Below are positions 1 through 5,929 of a DNA stretch of 7,518 nt, piece by piece. The DNA is from Actinomycetes bacterium. Its GTDB lineage: Bacteria; Actinomycetota; Acidimicrobiia; Acidimicrobiales; Palsa-688. The notes below the pieces were generated by a model. That model was not told the DNA's origin. It did no database searches and saw only the letters and a list, made by a program, of their open reading frames with translations. The stretch is from the NCBI GenBank assembly GCA_021846485.1, contig JAJZWW010000151.1, positions 1-7,518 on the forward strand. The letters run 5' to 3'. Made by a program: the position numbers and the translations under genes. Each line of letters begins with the position of its first letter. Positions within the stretch are counted from its first letter, which is position 1.

Positions 1-1
1 G

Positions 2-1261
2 CACCACGCCGCCCAGGCCCAGGCCGACCGGATCACGACCACCGCCGCGGAGAAAGGTGAGCGGTGGCTGGCCCGCTACGGGGGGCGGATCTCCTCGGAG
101 TGGCAGCTCGCCAAGGCTCTCCAGCTCTTGGAAGAGGCGCCGGAGATCTACCGGATCGCCGACCGCTTCATCGAGGCGGCCGACTGGATCGTCTGGCAGC
201 TCTGCGGGGCCGAGACCCGCAACGCCTGCACCGCCGGCTACAAGGGCCTGTTCCAGGACGGGACCTACCCCTCGCCGGAGTACCTCGCCGCCCTCCACCC
301 GGACTTCGCCGACTTCTACACCTCCAAGGTCGACCACCCGCTGTCCCCGCTCGGGTCGCGAGCCGGCTCACTCACCGACGCAGCCGCCGCGCTGACCGGT
401 CTGCCGGCGGGGCTTGCGGTCGCCGCCGGCAACGTCGACGCCCATGTCACCCCACCGGCAGCCAAGGCGACCGGGCCGGGCGAGTTGGTCGCGGTGATGG
501 GCACCTCGACCTGCCACGTCATGTCAGCCGCACATCCCGCCGACGTGGACGGCATGTGCGGCTGTGTCCAGGGTGGGATCATCGAGGGCCTGTGGGGCTT
601 CGAGGCCGGCCAGAGCGGGGTCGGCGACATCTTCGCCTGGTGGGCCGAGCGGATCACGGGGGGCGGTACCGACGCCCACGAGCGGTTGACCGAGCTCGCC
701 GCCGCGCAGCCGGTCGGTGCCCACGGGCTCGTCGCGCTGGACTGGGAGAACGGCAACCGCTCGGTGCTGGTCGACCACGAGCTGTCCGGCGTGATCGTCG
801 GGCTCACGCTCGCCACCCGCCCCGAGGACGTGTACCGGGCGCTGGTCGAGGCTACCGCCTTCGGGACCCGGAGGATCGTCGAGGCGTTCGAGTCCGCCGG
901 CGTCGCGGTTCGCACCTTCACGGCCGCGGGTGGCCTGGTGAAGAACCGCTTCTTGATGCAGACCTACGCCGACGTCCTCCGCCGGCCGATCTCGCTCATC
1001 GGCACCGACCAGGGCCCGGCGCTCGGTGCCGCCATCCACGCCGCCGTCGCCGCCGGCGCCCACCCCGACGTCCCGACCGCCGCCGAGGCGATGGGCCGCA
1101 GGGTCGAGCGGGCCTTCGAGCCGCGCCCCGATGCCGCCTCCGCCTACGACGCCCTCTACGACGAGTACCAGCAGCTCCACGATCACTTCGGCCGGGGCGG
1201 CAACGACGTGCTCCACCGTCTCCGCCGCATTCGCAACGCGACCCACGGAGGCCATGCATGA
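2..1261 (+). CDS. araB: Ribulokinase, 5'-truncated by window edge
   Basis: This is the C-terminal 419 residues of a FGGY-family ribulokinase, which phosphorylates L-ribulose to L-ribulose-5-phosphate with ATP in the cytoplasm. The frame is open from base 2 and starts inside the first domain with HHAAQAQADRI, a ribulokinase signature. Bacterial ribulokinases are about 550-570 aa, so roughly 140 N-terminal residues lie outside the window. Visible landmarks are RYGGRISSEWQLAKALQLLE; AAGNVDAHV, containing the FGGY catalytic aspartate (codon 437-439); VMGTSTCHVM, the phosphate-binding loop opening the second domain (about 494-520); TAAGGLVKNRFLMQTYADV (about 917-970), the adenosine/sugar-kinase motif; and DQGPALGAAIHAA (about 1006-1045). 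The stop TGA overlaps the araA ATG (ATGA), so the two are probably translationally coupled. The promoter and any AraR-type operator would lie upstream of the window. No frameshift or lost motif is seen. Recognition is by family motifs, with araA and araD adjacent. Confidence 0.96.
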   Translation, partial: HHAAQAQADRITTTAAEKGERWLARYGGRISSEWQLAKALQLLEEAPEIYRIADRFIEAADWIVWQLCGAETRNACTAGYKGLFQDGTYPSPEYLAALHPDFADFYTSKVDHPLSPLGSRAGSLTDAAAALTGLPAGLAVAAGNVDAHVTPPAAKATGPGELVAVMGTSTCHVMSAAHPADVDGMCGCVQGGIIEGLWGFEAGQSGVGDIFAWWAERITGGGTDAHERLTELAAAQPVGAHGLVALDWENGNRSVLVDHELSGVIVGLTLATRPEDVYRALVEATAFGTRRIVEAFESAGVAVRTFTAAGGLVKNRFLMQTYADVLRRPISLIGTDQGPALGAAIHAAVAAGAHPDVPTAAEAMGRRVERAFEPRPDAASAYDALYDEYQQLHDHFGRGGNDVLHRLRRIRNATHGGHA

Positions 1262-2772
1262 CCGTCACCGACGAGCGGCCGACCTGCTGGTTCCTCACCG
1301 GCAGCCAAGCCCTCTACGGCGAGGAGACCCTCCGGCAGGTCGAGGAGCAGTCCCGGCGGATCGTCGCCATGCTCAACGACGCCGGGGAGCTACCGGTGGA
1401 CGTCCAATGGCGACCGGTGTTGACCGACGCCGACGCCATTCGGCGGGCCTGCCTCGACGCCACCGGGACCGACGGTTGCGTCGGGGTCCTCGCCTGGATG
1501 CACACCTTTTCCCCCGCGAAGTCCTGGATCGCCGGGCTGGACGCGCTACGCAAACCCTTGCTGCACCTGCATACCCAGATCAACCGGTCCCTGCCCTGGG
1601 ACAGCATCGACATGGACTTCATGAACTTGAACCAGGCCGCCCACGGCGACCGGGAGTTCGGCTACCTCGAGACCCGGATGGGTGTTCGGCGCAAGACCGT
1701 CGTCGGTCACGCCGGCGACCCGGCGGTACGGTCCCGGATCGGCGAGTGGATGCGCGCCGCCCTCGGCGCTGCCGCCGCTCGGTCGCTGCGGATGGCCCGC
1801 TTCGGCGACAACATGCGCGACGTGGCGGTCACCGACGGCGACAAGGTCGAGGCCCAGATCCGTCTCGGCGTGGCGGTCAAGGCCTACGGGGTCAACGACC
1901 TCGTGGCCGCGGTCGACGCCGCCGGCCCCGGCGAGGTCGACGCGCTGATCGGCGAGTACACCGAGCGCTACGACCTGGCCCCGGAGCTGGCGAGCGGCGG
2001 CGACCGGCACCGGTCGTTGCGTGACGCCGCCCGGATCGAGGCGGGCCTGCGCGCCTTCCTCGGGGCCGGCGGGTTCGAGGCGTTCACCACCAACTTCGAG
2101 GATCTCGGGGGGCTCCGCCAGCTCCCCGGGATCTCGGTGCAGCGCCTCATGCACGACGGCTACGGCTTCGGCGCCGAGGGGGACTGGAAGACCTCTCTGC
2201 TGCTGCGGATCCTGAAGGTGATGGGCGAGGGCCTGCCGGGCGGGACCTCGTTCATGGAGGACTACACCTACCACCTCGGCCCCGGCCAGCCGAAGATCCT
2301 CGGCGCCCACATGCTCGAGGTGTGCCCGAGCATCGCCGGCGGCCGGCCGAGCTGCGAGATCCACCCCCTGTCGATCGGCGGTCGGGACGACCCGGTGCGC
2401 CTCGTCTTCGACGCCGCCCCCGGACCGGCGATCGTCGTCGGGCTGCTCGACCTCGGCGACCGGCTGCGCCTGGTGTGCAACGACATCGAGGTGGTGCCAC
2501 CCGACGAGCCGCTCCCCCGCCTGCCCGTCGCCCGAGCGGTGTGGGAGCCGGCGCCGAGCCTGGCCGCGTCGGCGGAGTGCTGGCTCACCGCCGGCGGGCC
2601 CCACCACACGGTCCTCAGCTCGGCGGTCAGCCCCGAGGCCCTGGCCGACCTGGCCGAGATCATGGGGGTCGAGCTGGTCCGCATCGACGCCTCCACCGAG
2701 CCGGGGCGCTTCCGCCAGGAGCTGCGATGGAACGACGCCTACTACCGGCTGTTCCCGGCGGGTGCACGGTGA
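1258..2772 (+). CDS. araA: L-arabinose isomerase
   Basis: This encodes a 504-aa L-arabinose isomerase, which interconverts L-arabinose and L-ribulose using a divalent metal, usually Mn2+; E. coli AraA is 500 aa. The N-terminus CWFLTGSQALYGEETL is the family signature. NRSLPWDSIDMDFMNLNQAAHGDREFGY follows at roughly residues 108-140 (given here only as a landmark for the substrate pocket region). The four expected metal/catalytic positions are present: Glu307 (GYGFGAEGDWKTS), Glu334 (SFMEDYTYH), His351 (LGAHMLEVCPS) and the His449/His450 pair (GGPHHTVLS), matching E. coli Glu306, Glu333, His350 and His450. The start ATG at 1258 overlaps the araB stop (ATGA) and is preceded by GGAGG at 1247-1251 with a 6-nt spacer, so the start is well supported. 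An out-of-frame ATG at 1254 is ignored. The protein is full length and intact. Confidence 0.98.
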   Translation: MTVTDERPTCWFLTGSQALYGEETLRQVEEQSRRIVAMLNDAGELPVDVQWRPVLTDADAIRRACLDATGTDGCVGVLAWMHTFSPAKSWIAGLDALRKPLLHLHTQINRSLPWDSIDMDFMNLNQAAHGDREFGYLETRMGVRRKTVVGHAGDPAVRSRIGEWMRAALGAAAARSLRMARFGDNMRDVAVTDGDKVEAQIRLGVAVKAYGVNDLVAAVDAAGPGEVDALIGEYTERYDLAPELASGGDRHRSLRDAARIEAGLRAFLGAGGFEAFTTNFEDLGGLRQLPGISVQRLMHDGYGFGAEGDWKTSLLLRILKVMGEGLPGGTSFMEDYTYHLGPGQPKILGAHMLEVCPSIAGGRPSCEIHPLSIGGRDDPVRLVFDAAPGPAIVVGLLDLGDRLRLVCNDIEVVPPDEPLPRLPVARAVWEPAPSLAASAECWLTAGGPHHTVLSSAVSPEALADLAEIMGVELVRIDASTEPGRFRQELRWNDAYYRLFPAGAR

Positions 2773-2805
2773 GGCGCCGCAGCCCCCGGGGCGTCGGCGT
2801 GCCCG

Positions 2806-2813
2806 AAGGGAGG
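2806..2813 (+). promoter_or_regulatory. Strong Shine-Dalgarno that sets the araD start
   Basis: AAGGGAGG (extended by AGG to 2816) sits 6 nt before the GTG at 2820. Earlier in-frame GTGs at 2769 (overlapping the araA stop) and 2799 have no comparable site. Only the 2820 start gives an N-terminus that lines up with E. coli AraD. Confidence 0.75.
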
Positions 2814-2819
2814 AGGGCG

Positions 2820-3554
2820 GTGCTAGGGCTGGCCGAGCTGCGGGCCGCGGTGCTGGAGGCCAACCTCCTGCTCCCCCGCTACGGCCTAGTCACCCTCACC
2901 TGGGGCAACGTGAGCGGGATCGACCGGGCGGCGGGAGTGATGGTGATCAAGCCGAGCGGCGTCCCGTACGAACGCCTGCGCGCCGAGGACCTCGTCGCCG
3001 TGGCCCTGGACGGCACCGTGCTCGAGGGCCGGCTCCGCCCGTCGAGCGACACCGCCACCCACCTGCAGCTGTACCGCAGCTTCCCCGACATCGGCGGGGT
3101 GGTCCACACCCACTCCACCCATGCCACCGCCTTCGCCCAGGCCGGCCGGGAGATCCCGGTGCTCGGCACGACCCATGCCGACCTGGCCCCGCTCGCCGTG
3201 CCCGTCGCCCGGGCCCTCAGCGAGGCCGAGGTCGCGGGCAGCTACGAGGAGTCGACCGGGACCATCCTGGTCGAGGCGGTCGGCGACCAGGGGCCGGCCC
3301 GGGTGCCGGCGGTGCTGGCGCCCGGCCACGGGCCCTTCGCCTGGGGCGCCGACCCGAAAGCTGCGGTCGAGGTGGCGGCGACCCTCGAGGAGGTAGCCCG
3401 CATGGCGCTGCTCACCTATCAGCTCGCCCCCGGCACCGGCCCGCTGCCCGCCCACGTGCGCGACAAGCACTTCTCCCGCAAGCACGGGCCGGGAGCCACC
3501 TACGGCCAGGGGGGCGGGGAGGGCGACCCGGTGGCGGGGAGCGGCAGGGGGTGA
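2820..3554 (+). CDS. araD: L-ribulose-5-phosphate 4-epimerase
   Basis: This is a 244-aa class II aldolase/epimerase-family protein that epimerises L-ribulose-5-phosphate to D-xylulose-5-phosphate, linking arabinose to the pentose phosphate pathway. From the GTG at 2820 it begins MLGLAELRAAVLEANLLLP and continues RYGLVTLTWGNVSG, closely parallel to E. coli AraD from its first residues. Zinc and catalytic positions are present: Asp77 (SSDTATH), His96 and His98 (VVHTHSTHA), Asp121 (TTHADL), His170 (APGHGPFAWG) and Tyr228 (ATYGQ). They correspond to E. coli Asp76, His95, His97, Asp120, His171 and Tyr229. After the usual YGQ ending there is an extra Gly-rich tail of about 14 residues. A start at 2769 would create a GTGA overlap with araA but adds 17 residues without homology. 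The stop overlaps the GTG of egsA (GTGA). The gene is intact. Confidence 0.95.
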   Translation: MLGLAELRAAVLEANLLLPRYGLVTLTWGNVSGIDRAAGVMVIKPSGVPYERLRAEDLVAVALDGTVLEGRLRPSSDTATHLQLYRSFPDIGGVVHTHSTHATAFAQAGREIPVLGTTHADLAPLAVPVARALSEAEVAGSYEESTGTILVEAVGDQGPARVPAVLAPGHGPFAWGADPKAAVEVAATLEEVARMALLTYQLAPGTGPLPAHVRDKHFSRKHGPGATYGQGGGEGDPVAGSGRG

Positions 3555-4906
3555 GCGCCCGCCGGGGGGCCGGCACGACCGATCCGGCCGGCACCTGCCC
3601 CGGGTGCGGCCGCACGCACCCCGAGCCCTCCACGCGGGTCGTGGTCGGGGGCGACGCCCTCGACGCCCTGGGCGCGTTCCTCGGTGAGCGCGCCTGGAGC
3701 CACGTCGTGTTGGTCTCCGACGCCAACACCGACGAGGCGATCGCCGACACCCTGGCACGGCGACTGGCCGGCGCCGGGCGGCGGGTCACCCGCTGCAGCT
3801 TCCCCCATCGGACCGGTCTCGTCGCCGACCGGGCCGCCGCCGAGCAGGTGCGGGCCGGCCTCCGCTCGGGCGCGCCCGACGGCGCCGTCGTCGCCGGCTC
3901 CGGGACGCTCAACGACATCACCCGCTATGCCACCCACCTGGAATCCGTCGGCTACGTGTCGGTTCCGACCGCCGCATCGATGGACGGGTACGCCTCGAGC
4001 GTGGCCGCCATGCAGTTCGACGGCTCGAAGGTCACCTTCCCGGCGCACGCCCCGCTCGGCATCTTCGCCGACCTCCGGGTGCTGGCCGCCGCCCCGGCGG
4101 AGATGATCTCGTGGGGTCTCGGCGATCTGCTCGGCAAGGTCACCGCCCGCTTCGATTGGGTGCTGTCGGAGGCGGTGACCGGCGAGGCCTACTGCCCGGT
4201 CGTCGCCGATCGGGTGGCGGGACCGCTGGAGCGGTGCGCGCAGGACCCCGGAAGGCTCCTCGCCGGCGACGAGGACGGCGTCTCGACGCTCATCACCGGC
4301 CTCGTCGAGTCCGGGATCGCCATGGCCATGATGGGCAGCTCCCGACCGGCGAGCGGCGCCGAGCACCACTTCTCGCACTTCTGGGATCTGCTCGCCTACC
4401 GGGGGCTGCGCCCCCACGCCCCCCACGGCTTGCAGGTCGCCCACGCCACCGCCGCGGTCATGCGCCTGCAGCGCGACGCCCTGGGCCATCTGGACGGCGA
4501 GCTGCGATCCCCTCCTGGCCGCCGCTCCGCCGACGAGGATCCCTGGCTCGGGGATCTCGCCGTCGCTGAGCAGTCCGGCCTGGTCCGCAGCGAGAAGGCC
4601 GAGCTGTGGCGGTCCTCGGCGGCGCGATGGCCTCCCCCGGCCGCCGCCCTCGCCGAAGCCCGGAGGCGGCTTGAGTCGGTGACCGACGCCTTCGCCCCGG
4701 TCTCGGCCGCCTTGCGGGCTCTCGGCGTCCCCGCGAGCGGCCCGGACCCCGCCACGTCGGCCGGGTTCCACCTCGACCCGCCGACGCTCCGGGCCACGGT
4801 GCGCTTCGCCAACCGGATGAGGTCCCGCTTCACCGTCCTCGACCTCCTCGACTCCCAGGGCCGGATCGACAGTGTCGCCGAAGGATTGACCGTGCGCCTT
4901 GGCTGA
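3551..4906 (+). CDS. egsA: sn-Glycerol-1-phosphate dehydrogenase (AraM/EgsA family)
   Basis: This encodes a 451-aa member of the iron/nickel-type alcohol dehydrogenase-like family of glycerol-1-phosphate dehydrogenases. These reduce dihydroxyacetone phosphate to sn-glycerol-1-phosphate with NAD(P)H. It resembles B. subtilis AraM in order: RVVVGGDALDAL start, VVAGSGTLNDITRYA (Gly-rich dinucleotide motif, residues 116-122), VPTAASMDGYASS (metal ligand Asp145), GIFADLRVL, ISWGLGDLLGKVTARFDW, SRPASGAEHHFSHFWD (putative ligand in the 272-276 His cluster) and PHGLQVAHA (His292). The first 25 residues carry CPGCGRTH, a possible small zinc-binding element that I think recurs in bacterial AraM proteins. 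The start GTG 3551 overlaps the araD stop (GTGA), with GGGGAG at 3536-3541 as ribosome site. Later starts would remove the Cys motif. The position in the ara operon matches B. subtilis araM. The physiological substrate is inferred from the family. The gene appears intact; its 3' end is overlapped antisense by the PIN-domain frame. Confidence 0.92.
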   Translation: MSARRGAGTTDPAGTCPGCGRTHPEPSTRVVVGGDALDALGAFLGERAWSHVVLVSDANTDEAIADTLARRLAGAGRRVTRCSFPHRTGLVADRAAAEQVRAGLRSGAPDGAVVAGSGTLNDITRYATHLESVGYVSVPTAASMDGYASSVAAMQFDGSKVTFPAHAPLGIFADLRVLAAAPAEMISWGLGDLLGKVTARFDWVLSEAVTGEAYCPVVADRVAGPLERCAQDPGRLLAGDEDGVSTLITGLVESGIAMAMMGSSRPASGAEHHFSHFWDLLAYRGLRPHAPHGLQVAHATAAVMRLQRDALGHLDGELRSPPGRRSADEDPWLGDLAVAEQSGLVRSEKAELWRSSAARWPPPAAALAEARRRLESVTDAFAPVSAALRALGVPASGPDPATSAGFHLDPPTLRATVRFANRMRSRFTVLDLLDSQGRIDSVAEGLTVRLG

Positions 4907-5282
4907 CCGCGGTCACGACGTCACGGCTGACACCGCGGTTGAGCGTGACGAGGGGCACGCCGAGCCGGATGCAGCAGGCAGCGACCCAGGTGTCATTCTG
5001 CGGCCGGGGTCTGCCGCGCCGCTGGGCGCCGGCCGCGAGGCGTCCCCACACTCGGGCGATGTCCCGGTCGCAGGGGATGACCGGGCGCCCGGCGATCCAT
5101 CCCTCGAGCCTCGCCTGCCTGACCGGGCCCCAGTTGCGCAGGTGGGCCCACTTGGACAGCTCTCCGACGGTGACGAAGGTCAGCCACGCACGGGCGCCGA
5201 GCACGTGGTCACGGACCCAGGCCGGCTCGCTGCTCCTCTGGAGGTACGACGCGACGTCGGTGTCGATCACCACGTCCGCCAT
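4830..5282 (-). CDS. PIN-domain (VapC-like) toxin, C-terminus altered
   Basis: This is the PIN ribonuclease part of a 214-codon frame, 150 aa if started at the ATG at 5282. PIN toxins typically cleave RNA using three or four acidic residues around Mg2+. Visible residues are Asp7/Asp9 (VVIDTDVAS), Glu41 (FVTVGELSKWA) and Asp97 (RPQNDTWVAACC), followed by GVPLVTLNR. Family members normally continue with a K-D-F-type segment carrying a fourth acidic residue and a final beta strand. Here the sequence after TLNRG (about 4933) is unrelated-looking and Arg/Gly-rich, and the last 77 bases of the frame run antisense through the egsA 3' end. I infer the native C-terminus was lost and the frame reads into the neighbour. 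It may be an inactive relic. No stop separates it from the antitoxin-like head upstream, and no clear ribosome site precedes the ATG at 5282. Confidence 0.75.
   Translation of the reverse strand: MADVVIDTDVASYLQRSSEPAWVRDHVLGARAWLTFVTVGELSKWAHLRNWGPVRQARLEGWIAGRPVIPCDRDIARVWGRLAAGAQRRGRPRPQNDTWVAACCIRLGVPLVTLNRGVSRDVVTAVSQGARSILRRHCRSGPGSRGGRGR
4901..4939 (+). repeat. Imperfect direct repeat / potential hairpin at the egsA stop
   Basis: GGCTGACCGCGGT (4901-4913) recurs as GGCTGACACCGCGGT (4925-4939), differing by a 2-nt indel. Each copy contains the 8-bp palindrome ACCGCGGT (4906-4913 and 4932-4939), so the two could also pair as an 8-bp stem with an 18-nt loop. It lies exactly where egsA ends and where PIN similarity ends on the other strand. 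A role as a convergent terminator is possible, but there is no T tract. A duplication scar is equally possible. Confidence 0.4.
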
Positions 5283-5474
5283 CGGCGGGTCTCGGCTCGG
5301 CGAGGCGCTGCGAGCGGCCCGCCAGTCGACGAGGAACTCGTCCGGTTCCTCGTCGGAGTCCCAGACCTCGACGCGGAACTCCTCGATGGCGCGGACAGGA
5401 GTGGCGTGCTGATCGCGCGCCAACTCCTCCAAGGCCGAGGATGCGGTTGCGTGTTGCTGGCTCAGGACAGTCAT
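5283..5474 (-). CDS. Antitoxin-like segment, in frame with the PIN protein
   Basis: These are the first 64 codons of the same open frame as the PIN domain, starting at the ATG at 5474 (weak GGGA 5 nt upstream). The sequence has a helical stretch (SSALEELARDQ), then EEFRVEVWDSDEEPDEFLVD and WRAAR. The acidic D/E-rich patch followed by a short amphipathic helix is what small toxin-binding antitoxins of PIN pairs often look like. No ribbon-helix-helix or other DNA-binding domain is evident. The position immediately upstream of a PIN gene supports an antitoxin role, but this is inference. Normally the antitoxin ends in its own stop just before or overlapping the toxin start. Here the frame continues through SPSRDPP into the toxin Met. 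Either the two are fused, the stop was lost, or the toxin is made by internal initiation at 5282. Confidence 0.55.
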
Positions 5475-5480
5475 CGTAGT

Positions 5481-5537
5481 CCCGGGAGCCGCTGCCGCCG
5501 GGTCCGAGTGGCGGGCTCGCCGCCTCGGGCTCCCGGG
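5481..5537. repeat. 10-bp inverted repeat upstream of the antitoxin-like start
   Basis: CCCGGGAGCC (5481-5490) and GGCTCCCGGG (5528-5537) are perfect inverted copies separated by 37 nt. The proximal arm is 6 nt upstream of the - strand ATG at 5474. It could be an operator for autoregulation or an RNA hairpin over the ribosome site. In such GC-rich sequence it may also be chance. Confidence 0.35.
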
Positions 5538-5716
5538 TGGCCGATGTTCATGATCCCGTCGACGGGCGAGTGCGCAGCTCGCGCACGTCCGCTGGGGAGC
5601 GGGGTGGTGTGGACGCCCGCCGGCGGTCGAGGCGGTCCGTCACCGTCAGGTCGCGCTGGGCGCCTTCGAAGAGGTGGCCGTAGACCCGAGGGGGTGACGC
5701 CCGGGTCGGTGTGGGT

Positions 5717-5929
5717 TTTTCTGGGGTCGCGAGTGTGCGCTGTGGCCACTGAGCTGGGTGAGTACGTCATGCACAGCTGTGCACCAGAAAAGGCGGCAGA
5801 GAAGGAAAGGTGCCTGACCAGGCCCGTTCACAGTTCGCCCGTGGGGCACGGTTGGCAGAAAGGCCTCTGCCGGAGCTCCGATGACCGGCTCAGGCGCACA
5901 CTCCTGCACAGATTCGGCACCCCAGAAAA
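5717..5929. mobile_element. Short (about 213 bp) MITE-like element with terminal inverted repeats
   Basis: The ends are perfect 11-bp inverted repeats: TTTTCTGGGGT (5717-5727) and ACCCCAGAAAA (5919-5929). A second pair lies just inside: GAGTGTGCGC (5731-5740) and its complement GCGCACACTC (5894-5903). The element splits a tyrosine recombinase exactly between its RMGH and TDPGVT motifs. GTG occurs at both borders (5711-5713 and 5930-5932). Removing 5711-5929 (219 bases, 73 codons) joins the two parts in frame as MGHTDPGVT, consistent with a 3-bp target duplication. Inside, no transposase is visible, so it is either a non-autonomous element or an internally deleted insertion sequence. I cannot assign an IS family from the ends. 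Confidence 0.68.
5770..5783. repeat. 14-bp perfect palindrome inside the inserted element
   Basis: TGCACAGCTGTGCA is identical to its reverse complement. It begins a segment (5770-5792) that resembles the right end of the element (5905-5930): both have TGCACAG, then GCACC and AGAAAAG, with small gaps. It may be a protein-binding site or part of a duplicated element end. Confidence 0.45.

Noticed and set aside
64..1257. Upstream extension of the araA frame across araB
   Set aside because: It is a shadow of araB with an Arg/Gly/Pro-rich translation. AraA similarity begins at the ATG at 1258, which has a proper ribosome site.
1546..2607. 353-codon - strand frame opposite araA
   Set aside because: It is antisense to a highly conserved, intact enzyme gene and shows no domain signature.
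2769..2819. Longer araD starting at the GTG overlapping the araA stop
   Set aside because: The GTGA overlap is attractive, but the added 17 residues match nothing. The strong Shine-Dalgarno and the AraD N-terminus both point to 2820.
4906..4945. Classical rho-independent terminator after egsA
   Set aside because: The potential stem has no T tract on either strand, so it is listed only as a repeat.
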